Assembly (NCBI RefSeq): GCF_006716565.1
Contig: NZ_VFPG01000001.1
Span: forward strand, 4,464,001 to 4,528,000
Length of the DNA stretch: 64,000 nt
Origin: Nocardia bhagyanarayanae
Lineage (GTDB): Bacteria > Actinomycetota > Actinomycetes > Mycobacteriales > Mycobacteriaceae
Direction: 5' to 3'
Both the position numbers and the translations under genes were made by a program. The notes under the pieces are model-generated. The model ran no database searches. It worked only from the letters and a program-made list of their open reading frames with translations, and had not been told where the DNA came from. The first letter of the stretch is position 1. Every line of letters begins with the position of its first letter. Below are positions 34,263-42,373 of this stretch, piece after piece.

Positions 34263-34559
34263 TCAGCCCGTGACCAGTCCCGGAGCTCGCGGCCGCGGAC
34301 GGCCCGCCGTGTCGGGATTGCTCTGGCGCAGATACGAACCGCGCCTGCGGCGCTGCGCCGACGGCGGCGGTCCGCAATGCGGGACGACGACCGGCGTGAC
34401 CGCCGCGCCGCGCAGCGCCACCATCGCGAACATCGCGGCGGCGAGCACGCCGAGCGCGGCCAGCGAGGCGTGCTCGGGCAGGGGCGTGGCCAGCAGCGCG
34501 AACGCGGAAGCCAGGCACGCGAATACCGCGAATGCCGTCAGCCGAACCCGCGAGAACAC
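34263..34559 (-). CDS. Small two-helix membrane protein, DUF6412-like, YidC partner
   Basis: 98 aa: two hydrophobic helices (LTAFAVFACLASAFALLAT; LAALGVLAAAMFAMVAL), then a cytoplasmic tail with a cysteine and the motif NPDTAGRPRPRAPG. That tail motif recalls actinobacterial DUF6412 proteins, which I remember as encoded beside YidC paralogues (unverified). It ends 100 bp upstream of the YidC-like gene in the same direction, so the two are probably co-transcribed and may act together in insertion. Confidence 0.75.
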   Translation of the reverse strand: MFSRVRLTAFAVFACLASAFALLATPLPEHASLAALGVLAAAMFAMVALRGAAVTPVVVPHCGPPPSAQRRRRGSYLRQSNPDTAGRPRPRAPGLVTG

Positions 34560-34587
34560 GGGATCGAGCGTACCGGGTGGGGCGGTG

Positions 34588-35403
34588 TCACGCTCCGTCG
34601 CCGAGATCCCACTGATCGGCTCGGTGCAGCGCGGCGGGCGTCAGTCCGAAGGTGCGACGGCAGGTGCGGGTGAGCTGGGTGCTGTCGTCGAAACCGGCGG
34701 CGTGCGCGGCGGCGGCGAGATCGTCGCCGGAACGGAACCGGCCGATCGCCACCCGCAGCCGCAACCACAGCATGTACGGGCGCAACGGCATTCCGACCTG
34801 CTCGGCGAACAGGTGCGAGAGCCGGGCGGGGGAGAGCCCGACCCGTTTCGCCACGTCGGACCCGCGGATCGAATGATCCGGCACCAGGCTCGGCAGCAGC
34901 CGCAGCGCCTCGGTCACCGCGCCGTGCCGCTGGGCGCCGTTGGCGGCCGTTGGAGCGCAACGCAATTCGCGCACGATGGCGGCCACCTGCTCGGCGATCG
35001 GCGCACCGGCCAGCGTCGCGGGCAGCGCGGGCTGATCGTCGGCCCAGCCGCCGGCGTGCGCGCGGCGATCGGCGGCCGCGCCCGCCGCGGTCTCCGGATC
35101 GAGGTAGAGCGCGGCGCCTTCGGCGGCGGTCTCGATCCGGTGCGGCGCGTCGGCGGGCACGATGATCCTGGTGCCGCGGTGCCGCACCCCGCCCGCGTCC
35201 ATCACCGTGATCGGCGTACGGGCGGCGAGCAATTGGACGGTGTGGTGGGCGTGCAGCGCGGTCGGGCGGATCGCGCCGCCGAAGGCGAGAATCCCCGGCC
35301 GCAGCAAAGCCGTTGCCCGCCGAGGGGATTCGTCGGGCGTGCGGGCGCCGCCCGAGGCTGGGGGTGTCGCGGACACCCCGTCGGTGACCAGAGCCTTCTC
35401 CAT
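34588..35403 (-). CDS. AraC-family transcriptional regulator
   Basis: 271 aa. N-terminal cupin-like sensing half (LRPGILAFGGAIRPTALHAHHTVQLL; HRGTRIIVPADAPHRIE) and a C-terminal double helix-turn-helix (RGSDVAKRVGLSPARLSHLFAEQVG; LAAAAHAAGFDDSTQLTRTCRRTFGLTP, both quoted in part), the DNA-binding signature of the family. Ligand unknown. A 9-bp palindrome lies 24-46 bp upstream of its start and may be its own operator. It is followed by the small membrane protein and YidC genes in the same direction. Confidence 0.92.
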   Translation of the reverse strand: MEKALVTDGVSATPPASGGARTPDESPRRATALLRPGILAFGGAIRPTALHAHHTVQLLAARTPITVMDAGGVRHRGTRIIVPADAPHRIETAAEGAALYLDPETAAGAAADRRAHAGGWADDQPALPATLAGAPIAEQVAAIVRELRCAPTAANGAQRHGAVTEALRLLPSLVPDHSIRGSDVAKRVGLSPARLSHLFAEQVGMPLRPYMLWLRLRVAIGRFRSGDDLAAAAHAAGFDDSTQLTRTCRRTFGLTPAALHRADQWDLGDGA

Positions 35404-35426
35404 CGGACGCTCCCGGCAGGTGACGC

Positions 35427-35449
35427 ATGGATCCGGGTTTCGGATCCAT
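35427..35449. promoter_or_regulatory. 9-bp palindrome upstream of the AraC-type gene
   Basis: ATGGATCCG and CGGATCCAT with a 5-nt spacer. It lies just upstream of the AraC-type start (35403) and about 90 bp beyond the hydrolase stop (35536), both on the minus strand, so it could be an operator or the hydrolase terminator. Confidence 0.45.
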
Positions 35450-35535
35450 CGCCGAGACTATCCGGGACGCACCGCGGCGGTGAGCGTTTCGGTCAGCTGA
35501 GCCAGGAATTCACCCACGATCGGTCGTGGGTCGAT

Positions 35536-37593
35536 CTAGTCGAACGCGGTGGCGGGAGCCAGCGGAACAACCAGGCTCGACGGCCCGCTCGCGTCCCGGT
35601 GGATCCGCTGGGAGGAGCCGATCAGCCGCGGCAGATCGGTGGGCACCGGGATCGTGGAGGGGAAGGTGCCGCTGGTGATCCGTACTCGCAGCGCGTGTCC
35701 CGGCTCGAGCCGATGGAACGCCGGGCGCAGCTTGATCTCCATCCGCGTCACCTCGCCGGGGACGAGCAGTTGCTCGGCCTCCTTGCGCACCACGTGCTCG
35801 GGCCCGTAGACGGCGCCGTCCGCGGCCCGCCAGGTCTTCTCCTCGTCGAGGGTGCGCAGGCTGGCCAGCTGCGAGCCGCCGGTGATGTTCACCGAGGTGC
35901 CGTCCGGTGCCACATCGTCGAGCCACACCTGAAAAGCGGCGTCGGTACTGGTCGACGAGGCGTAGAGGGTGAGACTGCTCGGACCCGCCAGCACCGTCGG
36001 CTCGGTCACCGGGTCCATCGTGTACGCGTGCCCCGCGGTCGGGCTCTGCACCCATTCGGTACACGGGTTGTAGGCGTTGAAGACCCGGAAGACGAAGTCG
36101 AGCAGGCCGCCGGAGTACTGGCCCAAGGTCTGCCGGTTGCAGATGTTGTCCACGCCGCTGTAGTCGAGCCGGTCGGCGGCCTCCGCGATCGTGGGCTGCT
36201 CGGCCACGAGCCGGTCACCGTCGAAGTAGCGGCGCTGAATCTCGGCATGCTCGGACGGATATCGCGAGGTCGCGACGGCGTTGTTGTTCGCGTCGATGAC
36301 GTGCAGCGTGCGCTCGGTCTCGTCGACGCCGTTGTCGATGCCCTTGAGGAAGCGGTCGAACCAGGCCAGCGTGATCATGTCGGTGTCGAGCCGCGAGCCG
36401 GGCCCGAAGCCGAGGCCGACGTGGTACCAGGGACCCATCAGCAGCTGGAACCGCCCGTCGGTCGGCTGCCCGGGCGCCATCGGCGCGAACTGGTCGCGCC
36501 CCGCCGCCAGATTCTGGAGCTGAGAGTAGTTGCGCCACGGTCCTTCCTGGTACAGATCCCACAGGCCGCCGACCTGGTACATGGCGATGTCGTTGTCCAC
36601 CAACGCTTTCAGCTCGGTCTCGAATCGGCGCTCCTGCCACCACGCGCCGTCGTAGGCCAGCGGGCCGCCCGCGTACGCCTCCACCAGCTTGACGAGGGTG
36701 CTGTCGGTCGACACCAGCGCCGCGAGGTGATCGCCGAGCGCCTGCAGGAAGGTCTGCGGAGTCACCACCGCCGTCATGAAGGGGCCGATGAGACTCAGAT
36801 ACGGCACCATCAGCGAGATGACGGTGAGCAGCAGCGGGCTCATCAATCCGTCGTGGCCGAGCACCTCGTTGAAGATGTTGTTGGGCATGGCCATCGGCAC
36901 GATCGCCTTCAACGGCGAACCTGGACCGACGGATTCGGCGGTCCGCATGGCCGACAGCGCCGGAAACGAGTACCCGTACATGCCGACCTCGCCGCTGGAA
37001 CCCGGCAGCCGGGCCGCCCAGTCCACCACCTGCGCGCCGTCGAGGCCGTCCTGTTTCGATGCCGGATTCCAGGCGCCGGTGGACCCGCCGGTGCCGCGCA
37101 CGTCGGCGATCACCTCGATGTAGCCGCGCCGCACCAGCATGTCCTGGGCGCTGGTGGCCTGGTTGACGATGCGGCGCGCGTCGCGCAGATGGTCGGGCAG
37201 CGGGATGCGCAGTTGATCGATGACGCCGGTGACGGCGGCGGTGAGCGCGCTCGAGAGCGCGCCGTAGGTGGTGAAGTTGACGACCACCGGAAACTCGCCC
37301 TCGGCCCGTCGCCCGGTCGCCGGGTCGGTCGGATACCTGACCTCGGCCTGCAATGTGGTGCCGTCGGCGAGCGGAATCACCTGTCCCAGTTGATATTCGA
37401 TGCCGTACCGCTCCGGCGTCGGCACGTAGTCCGCGGGCAGCCCGAAGTTCGTCGGCGCGGACGGCACCGGTCCCGCGGCGGGGACGGCGCTCGCGCCGGG
37501 CGCGAGCTGAACGGTCGGCCCGAGGGCGGTGATCGCCGCGAGGGCGACCGTGGCGGCGCGGCGGCGGAACCGCGCCCGGCTCGAAATCGTCAA
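35536..37593 (-). CDS. Secreted CocE/NonD-family (X-Pro dipeptidyl-peptidase-like) hydrolase
   Basis: 685 aa with an N-terminal signal peptide (RRRAATVALAAITALGPTVQLAPGASA, quoted in part). The alpha/beta-hydrolase core has the nucleophile elbow GMYGYSFPA (Ser209), DVRGTGGSTGAW around the oxyanion region, a helical cap, and GPWYHVGLGFGPG with the catalytic His; the C-terminal jelly-roll domain (about 470-685) is typical of CocE/NonD hydrolases and X-Pro dipeptidyl peptidases. It would cleave esters or acyl compounds outside the cell. TTG start 37593; other starts are possible within the signal region. The physiological substrate is unknown. Confidence 0.88.
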   Translation of the reverse strand: MTISSRARFRRRAATVALAAITALGPTVQLAPGASAVPAAGPVPSAPTNFGLPADYVPTPERYGIEYQLGQVIPLADGTTLQAEVRYPTDPATGRRAEGEFPVVVNFTTYGALSSALTAAVTGVIDQLRIPLPDHLRDARRIVNQATSAQDMLVRRGYIEVIADVRGTGGSTGAWNPASKQDGLDGAQVVDWAARLPGSSGEVGMYGYSFPALSAMRTAESVGPGSPLKAIVPMAMPNNIFNEVLGHDGLMSPLLLTVISLMVPYLSLIGPFMTAVVTPQTFLQALGDHLAALVSTDSTLVKLVEAYAGGPLAYDGAWWQERRFETELKALVDNDIAMYQVGGLWDLYQEGPWRNYSQLQNLAAGRDQFAPMAPGQPTDGRFQLLMGPWYHVGLGFGPGSRLDTDMITLAWFDRFLKGIDNGVDETERTLHVIDANNNAVATSRYPSEHAEIQRRYFDGDRLVAEQPTIAEAADRLDYSGVDNICNRQTLGQYSGGLLDFVFRVFNAYNPCTEWVQSPTAGHAYTMDPVTEPTVLAGPSSLTLYASSTSTDAAFQVWLDDVAPDGTSVNITGGSQLASLRTLDEEKTWRAADGAVYGPEHVVRKEAEQLLVPGEVTRMEIKLRPAFHRLEPGHALRVRITSGTFPSTIPVPTDLPRLIGSSQRIHRDASGPSSLVVPLAPATAFD

Positions 37594-37743
37594 CTACTCG
37601 AACTCTCTGCTCGCGGTGCCGAGACGGACGACACCGGGGACATCGCTGTCTGATACAGCAGACCGCATAGTCCGGGTACCGCACCACCGGCAGTTCCCAA
37701 GACCGCGAGGCGACGATTTGTGCGCCCGACCAAAGCGGCGGAA

Positions 37744-38910
37744 CTACGGTGCGAACGAGGCGGCTTCGAGCAGTCTGGCCAGCCGCGCCGCGGACAGCGT
37801 CATGGCGTCGGCGGGACGGTGCGGATCAAGTCCGGTGAGTTCGTGCACGCGCGAGAGGCGATAGGTCACCGTGTTGCGGTGCACCATCAGCTGCCGCGCC
37901 GTGGCGAGCTGATTGAAGCCGGTGTCCACGAACGTCTCCAGCGTCTCGGCGAGCATCGGCTGGGCGTCCAGCGGTGCGAGCAGCGCGGCCAGCCCCGGCC
38001 GGGCCGCGTCGCTCACCGCCACCGTGTATTCGAAGTGCAGATCCGTTCGGCGACAGATGATCTCGCGTCGCGCGAGACAGCGCCCGAGTTCGGCGAGCAC
38101 CCGCGCCTCGGCGGCGAGCGCGGGGATCGCGGCCCTCGTGGGCGCGGCTCCCACGCCCACCCAGTACGGGGGAACCCGGCCTGGCGCGTGCGCGGGCAGG
38201 CGCGCGGTGAGCCCGGCCAGCGCGGCCGAACCGTCGTCGCCGGAGGCCAAGGGGACCAGCGCGGTCCAGCCGCCGGTGTCCAAACGCAGGAAGACGCCGG
38301 GGATGGCCTCGACCCGGTGCCGCAGGGCTGCCGCGGGTCCACCGCTGCTCCCGCACAGCCGGAACACCGCGACCAGGAAGGCGTCGGCCACCGGGATGAC
38401 CGGGTCGTCGGCCCACTCCACCGGATCACGCCCGGCGAGCAGCGCCTCGGCGATTCCGCGGCGTCGCTCCAGCAGCTCCCATCGCGGATCGTGGACGCGC
38501 TGGACGGCCGCCGTCGCGATGCGCGAGCCGACCAGCGTGATGTACTTCAGCAGCGCGGGGGAGGCGTCCAGCAGCAGGGCCTCGTCGGCGCCCGCCGAAT
38601 CGCGCAGCCGCTCCCAGAGGAAAGCCGCGCCGAGCCGATACCGCTCCAGCACCTCGGCCAGCGGCGTGCCGTCGCGCAGCCGGTCCATCGCCAGTTCCAC
38701 CAGCTCCCTGGTGTCGGCTTCGGACGGCTCGACGCCGCGGCGCAGGTACTGGAAGAACAGATCGACGTTGAGCTTCGCGCCGCGGGCGAAATCGGTTTCG
38801 ACCAGTGAGAAGGGCAGCTGTGCGTAGGGCGGCAGCGTGCCGTAGAACCCCTCCAGCAGCGAGGCCGCGGTGCGGTGCAGGCCGTCGATCCGCGCGGATC
38901 GTTCGTTCAT
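37744..38910 (-). CDS. PucR/CdaR-type transcriptional regulator, second
   Basis: 388 aa: N-terminal helical region, a central GGDEF-like remnant (VADAFLVAVFRLCG...GGWTALVPLASG) and the C-terminal PucR helix-turn-helix (FVDTGFNQLATARQLMVHR, NTVTYRLSRVHELTGLD). ATG 38910 follows CGGAGGCG; the frame could begin 21 bp earlier. It lies 40 bp downstream of a fadD gene in the same direction, so it is probably in one operon and regulates it. Same fadD-regulator pairing as at 25.5-28.3 kb. Confidence 0.9.
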   Translation of the reverse strand: MNERSARIDGLHRTAASLLEGFYGTLPPYAQLPFSLVETDFARGAKLNVDLFFQYLRRGVEPSEADTRELVELAMDRLRDGTPLAEVLERYRLGAAFLWERLRDSAGADEALLLDASPALLKYITLVGSRIATAAVQRVHDPRWELLERRRGIAEALLAGRDPVEWADDPVIPVADAFLVAVFRLCGSSGGPAAALRHRVEAIPGVFLRLDTGGWTALVPLASGDDGSAALAGLTARLPAHAPGRVPPYWVGVGAAPTRAAIPALAAEARVLAELGRCLARREIICRRTDLHFEYTVAVSDAARPGLAALLAPLDAQPMLAETLETFVDTGFNQLATARQLMVHRNTVTYRLSRVHELTGLDPHRPADAMTLSAARLARLLEAASFAP

Positions 38911-38950
38911 CGGCGCCTCCGTGTGCCGCATTGCCGTCCTGCGCCCCGGC

Positions 38951-40765
38951 TCAGGCCGAGTACAGGGCCTCGATGGTATCGGTGTAGCGGGTCGCGATCG
39001 GCGCGCGGCGGAGTTTGCCGGTGGCCGTCAGGCAGTCGCCGCCCGGCTCCCACACCTCGCCGAGCACGCGATACTTCTTGATCTGCTCGACGCGGGAGAG
39101 TTTGCCGTTCGCCGCCGTCACCCCGCGCTCGATCTCGGCGAGCACCTCCGGGCTGGCGGCGAGGTCGGCGACCGAGGTGTCGGCGAGCCCGTTCCGCTTG
39201 CCGAAGGCGGCGGCCAGATCGGGGTCGAGACAGATCAGCGCGGTGTTGTAGGGGCGCTGTTCGCCGATCACCACGACCGTGCCTGCCAGCGGGCAGTTCT
39301 CGGTGATCGTGTTCTCGATGTTGGCCGGGGACATGTTCTTGCCCGCGGCGTTGATGATGAGCTCTTTCTTGCGGCCCACGATCGACAGGTAGCCGTCGGC
39401 GTCGAAGAAGCCGATGTCGCCGGTGTGCAGCCAGCCGTCGGCATCCACTGTCTCAGTCGTCTTGACCGGGTCGTCGCGATACCCGCGCATCACCATCTTT
39501 CCCCGGATCAGCACCTCGCCGTCCGCCGCGAGGCGGACCTCGGCGCCAGGCAGCGGCGTGCCGACCGTGCCGATCTTGATCCGGGCCGGGCCGTTCAGCG
39601 TCGCGCCTGCGGTGCACTCGGTCATGCCGTACCCCTCGCACAACGGCAGGCCGAGACCGAGGAAGAACTCGTGCACGTCGGGCGGGATGGCTACCGACCC
39701 CGTCACGGCAACGCGCACCTGGTCCAGGCCGAGCCTGGCGCGCAGCGGACCGAGCACCAGGCGTTCGGCGACGGCGTGCTGGACGCGTCCGGAGAACCCG
39801 AGCGCGCGTCCGTCGGAGGCGGCCCGCGCACGATCGCGGCCCACGCCGACCGCCCACCGGGCCAGTGCGCGACGCGGCGGCGGCTCCGCGGCGAACCGTT
39901 CCTCCAGCGCGCCTTTGACTTTCACCCACACGCGGGGCACGCCGAGGAACACCGTCGGCCGCACCTCGGCCAGCGCGGCGGCCACCTGCTCGAGATCGGC
40001 GACCGTGGTGATCTGGCCGCCCTCCAGCATGGTCAGGTAGTGCGCGAACCACCGGTTGGCCGCGTGCGCGTCCGGCAGGTAGGAGATGACCCGGTCATCC
40101 GGTCCGCCGCCGCCGAATTCATCGATGACGCGCGCGTTCTCGATGAAGTTGGTGTGCGTGAGTTCGACGCCCTTCGGCGGGCCCGTGGTACCCGAGGTGT
40201 AGACGATGGTGAGCAAGTCCTCGGGACGCACCGCGCGCCACGTCGCCTCGAAATCGAAACCCTCCGGCGCCGAGTCGGATTCGAGCGCGCCGAGCGCCAC
40301 GGTGCCCGCGGGCGCGTCGTCCACCACGATCACGTGCTCGACGCGGTGACCCCGCTCGGCCGCCGCCGCGACCGCATCCAGAATCCGTGGTGCGAACTGG
40401 CTTTCGCAGATGACCGCCCGATTCCGTGCGTTGCCGAACTGATAGGCGAGCAGCTCGACCGGATTGGTGTTGTACACCGAGAAGGGCGTGGCGCCCGCGT
40501 GCAGCACGGCGGTGTCGCACAGGTGGAACTCCGGCCGGTTGGTCAGCATCAGCGCGACGGTGTCGCCGTGGCGCACGCCGAGCGCGGCGAGACCGGTCGC
40601 GATGGCGCGGACCCGCGCGCCGTACTCGCGCCAGGTGATCGTCTGCCCGCCGCCGAGGGTGCGCAGCGCGACCGCGTCGGCGTGGCGGGCCACGTTCGCC
40701 TGGAACGCCGCGCACAGGGTGTCCGGACGCGCCCGTTCGACCGCCGGAGTTGTGGAGGGAACCAA
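38951..40765 (-). CDS. Long-chain-type acyl-CoA synthetase
   Basis: 604 aa, the length of long-chain FadD15/FAA-type synthetases. Motifs: TIVYTSGTTGPPKGVELTH (phosphate-binding loop), GYGMTECTAGATLNGP, DGWLHTGDIGFFDADGYL, and VGRKKELIINAAGKNMSPANIE, which is characteristic of the long-chain branch; LTATGKLRR holds the C-terminal Lys. Start TTG 40765. It is followed by the PucR-type gene. The upstream 40766-40990 (225 bp) has no gene I can support. Confidence 0.92.
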   Translation of the reverse strand: MVPSTTPAVERARPDTLCAAFQANVARHADAVALRTLGGGQTITWREYGARVRAIATGLAALGVRHGDTVALMLTNRPEFHLCDTAVLHAGATPFSVYNTNPVELLAYQFGNARNRAVICESQFAPRILDAVAAAAERGHRVEHVIVVDDAPAGTVALGALESDSAPEGFDFEATWRAVRPEDLLTIVYTSGTTGPPKGVELTHTNFIENARVIDEFGGGGPDDRVISYLPDAHAANRWFAHYLTMLEGGQITTVADLEQVAAALAEVRPTVFLGVPRVWVKVKGALEERFAAEPPPRRALARWAVGVGRDRARAASDGRALGFSGRVQHAVAERLVLGPLRARLGLDQVRVAVTGSVAIPPDVHEFFLGLGLPLCEGYGMTECTAGATLNGPARIKIGTVGTPLPGAEVRLAADGEVLIRGKMVMRGYRDDPVKTTETVDADGWLHTGDIGFFDADGYLSIVGRKKELIINAAGKNMSPANIENTITENCPLAGTVVVIGEQRPYNTALICLDPDLAAAFGKRNGLADTSVADLAASPEVLAEIERGVTAANGKLSRVEQIKKYRVLGEVWEPGGDCLTATGKLRRAPIATRYTDTIEALYSA

Positions 40766-40990
40766 GACCGAGACCTTCTGCTGGAGTGTGGCCGAGGCGA
40801 CCCCCCGTCACCGGCGGTGGCGTCGACCTCGTCGTCCGTTCAAGCTCAGCGCATCGAGCAGACCCCTCGCCAGGGGCAAAGGCCAAGACTGTGCCGTCCG
40901 GATTTGTGCACCGGACCAAACGGCTGCACGCCCAGCGCATCCGCGTGGTCCGGCCTACGACTCGGCCGCCGCCGTCATGGGACGGACGCA

Positions 40991-41527
40991 CTAGGGCCTG
41001 GCGGGTCGGTGCAATTCCGTTGCCAGCGTGAGGAGTTCGGGCAGGTGCACGCCGTCGGTGGCGGCGTGTTCGAGCGCGTCCTCGAAGGCGAAGGCGCGGA
41101 CCTCGAGGATCTGCTCGGCGTCGGCGGGATTGGTGGGGGAGCCGTCCAGGACGACGTCGGCGGCGCACCACAGCCACGCCTTGTGCGGGTGCGGCTGCCA
41201 CGGCCGGTACGGTTCCGGCGCGTCACTGGTCGCGTGGTGCGCGCCGAGCCACCGCACCGGGCCGACCGGGCGCGCGCCCGCCTCCTCGCGCAGCTCGCGG
41301 CGCAGGCACTCGTCCACCGATTCGCCCGCCTCCCTTGTCCCGCCGGGCAGCAGCCAGACGTCGCGGTCGTCGCGGCACAGCACGATCCGCTCGCCGACGA
41401 AACACACGACGTGCACGTTGGTCACCAGCTCGTCGGCAGGCAGCTCGGTGGAAAAGCGGACGTCCAGACCGCCCCACTCCCAGCGGGCCGGGGTGTGCAG
41501 CAGCGGATAGCGCTCGGCGAAACTCAC
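40991..41527 (-). CDS. Nudix hydrolase
   Basis: 178 aa. The Nudix box is in LLPGGTREAGESVDECLRRE and the following LREEAGA. The N-terminal PLLHTPARWEWGGLDVRFS and the WQPHPHKAWLWCAADVVL stretch do not let me name the substrate. The GTG start overlaps the stop of the upstream lysozyme-like gene (GTGA), so the two are co-translated, an odd pairing that may mean the hydrolase-like partner is a cytosolic enzyme of another sort. Confidence 0.9.
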   Translation of the reverse strand: MSFAERYPLLHTPARWEWGGLDVRFSTELPADELVTNVHVVCFVGERIVLCRDDRDVWLLPGGTREAGESVDECLRRELREEAGARPVGPVRWLGAHHATSDAPEPYRPWQPHPHKAWLWCAADVVLDGSPTNPADAEQILEVRAFAFEDALEHAATDGVHLPELLTLATELHRPARP

Positions 41528-42237
41528 TCGCCCGACGGTAGTTCAGGAAGCCGGAACAACAGCACCTCCGGATCGAGGCCCTCGTCCTCCACACGAAAAG
41601 CGTTGCGGAACAAGTCCTGATCGCGATCGTTGCGCCGGATCACGGTGCCGATCTCGGGATTGACCCGGCAGGCGGCGGCGCAGCGCAGCCAGTCGCGCGC
41701 GAAGGCGGCGTCCTGGAAGGTGGGGAAGCTGAACTTCGGGCCCATGGCCCAGCACATGCTGAGCATGCCGAGCTGCGCGTCGGCGGGCCAGGAGTCGAAT
41801 GCGGCGAAGGGCATCACCACCGCGCCCGTGCCGTGCCGCACCATCCGGCCGCGCAGCAGCGTCTCCAGCTCGTCGAGCCTTGCGAAGACCAGGCGGTCGA
41901 TGTGCTCGTCGGTCAGCCGCAGCTCGGTGACGTCGGCGAAACGGCGGTAACCGCCCGCCACGAGATCCATCCGGCTCTTCACCGCGTCCCATGCCGCGTT
42001 GATCTCCGCGCCGGTGGCCGGTGAGCCGTCCGGACGCCGCCACGGCAGCCTGCGGGCGGCGATGAGCGAGGCGGCCCGTTCGGCCGGCGTCGGAGCGGCG
42101 CGCACCCGTCCGGTGTCGTCGAGCTTGTTGCCGACACCGGTGCTCACGAAGCCCTCGGAGTCCAGGTACATCCAGGGCACCCGGCCCTCCAGCGGTTCGT
42201 TGAACGGCAGCCAGACACGGCGCACCGCGGCCTTCAT
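41524..42237 (-). CDS. T4-lysozyme-like (GH24-fold) protein without signal peptide
   Basis: 237 aa. The N-terminus LEGRVPWMYLDSEGFVSTGVG reproduces the T4 lysozyme active-site layout: Glu17, Asp26 (nine residues on) and Ser32 (six further), where T4 has Glu11, Asp20, Thr26 in the sequence EGLRL..YKDTEGYYTIGIG. The rest (LPWRRPDGSPATGAEINAAWDAVKSRM; CWAMGPKFSFPTFQDAAFARDW, quoted in part) resembles lysozyme-like proteins found with phage tails or type VI secretion genes in other bacteria. No signal peptide, holin or phage gene is nearby. Function in this genome is unknown; a secreted antibacterial effector or a domesticated lysin are options. Confidence 0.7.
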   Translation of the reverse strand: MKAAVRRVWLPFNEPLEGRVPWMYLDSEGFVSTGVGNKLDDTGRVRAAPTPAERAASLIAARRLPWRRPDGSPATGAEINAAWDAVKSRMDLVAGGYRRFADVTELRLTDEHIDRLVFARLDELETLLRGRMVRHGTGAVVMPFAAFDSWPADAQLGMLSMCWAMGPKFSFPTFQDAAFARDWLRCAAACRVNPEIGTVIRRNDRDQDLFRNAFRVEDEGLDPEVLLFRLPELPSGE

Positions 42238-42294
42238 GGACGATTCCCCTCGTCGATAGTGCGGAAAGGTGTCGTTTCAGCATGGGACGAGGAG

Positions 42295-42336
42295 CGGCGG
42301 CGAACACGAGTAGCGCACTACTCGTGTTCGCCGCCG
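42295..42336 (-). terminator. 19-bp perfect hairpin after the DUF418 gene
   Basis: Arms 42295-42313 and 42318-42336 are perfectly complementary over 19 bp around a CGCA loop. The element lies 37 bp beyond the stop of the minus-strand DUF418 gene and 57 bp before the lysozyme-like start, fitting a terminator for the former. Palindromic binding sites of this length would be unusual. Confidence 0.75.
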
Positions 42337-42373
42337 CGGTTCTGTGCGATGGCGCTGACCGAGGCCGCGCCCG

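Noticed and set aside
34246..37653. 1135-codon plus-strand open frame
   Set aside because: Antisense to the DUF6412-like, AraC-type and CocE-type genes, all of which have clear family motifs; the frame has none.
37640..37660. GTCTG-N6-CAGAC palindrome upstream of the CocE-type gene
   Set aside because: Only 5-bp arms, expected by chance in this much sequence.
38870..41620. 916-codon plus-strand open frame
   Set aside because: Antisense to the fadD, the PucR-type and the Nudix genes; shadow composition.
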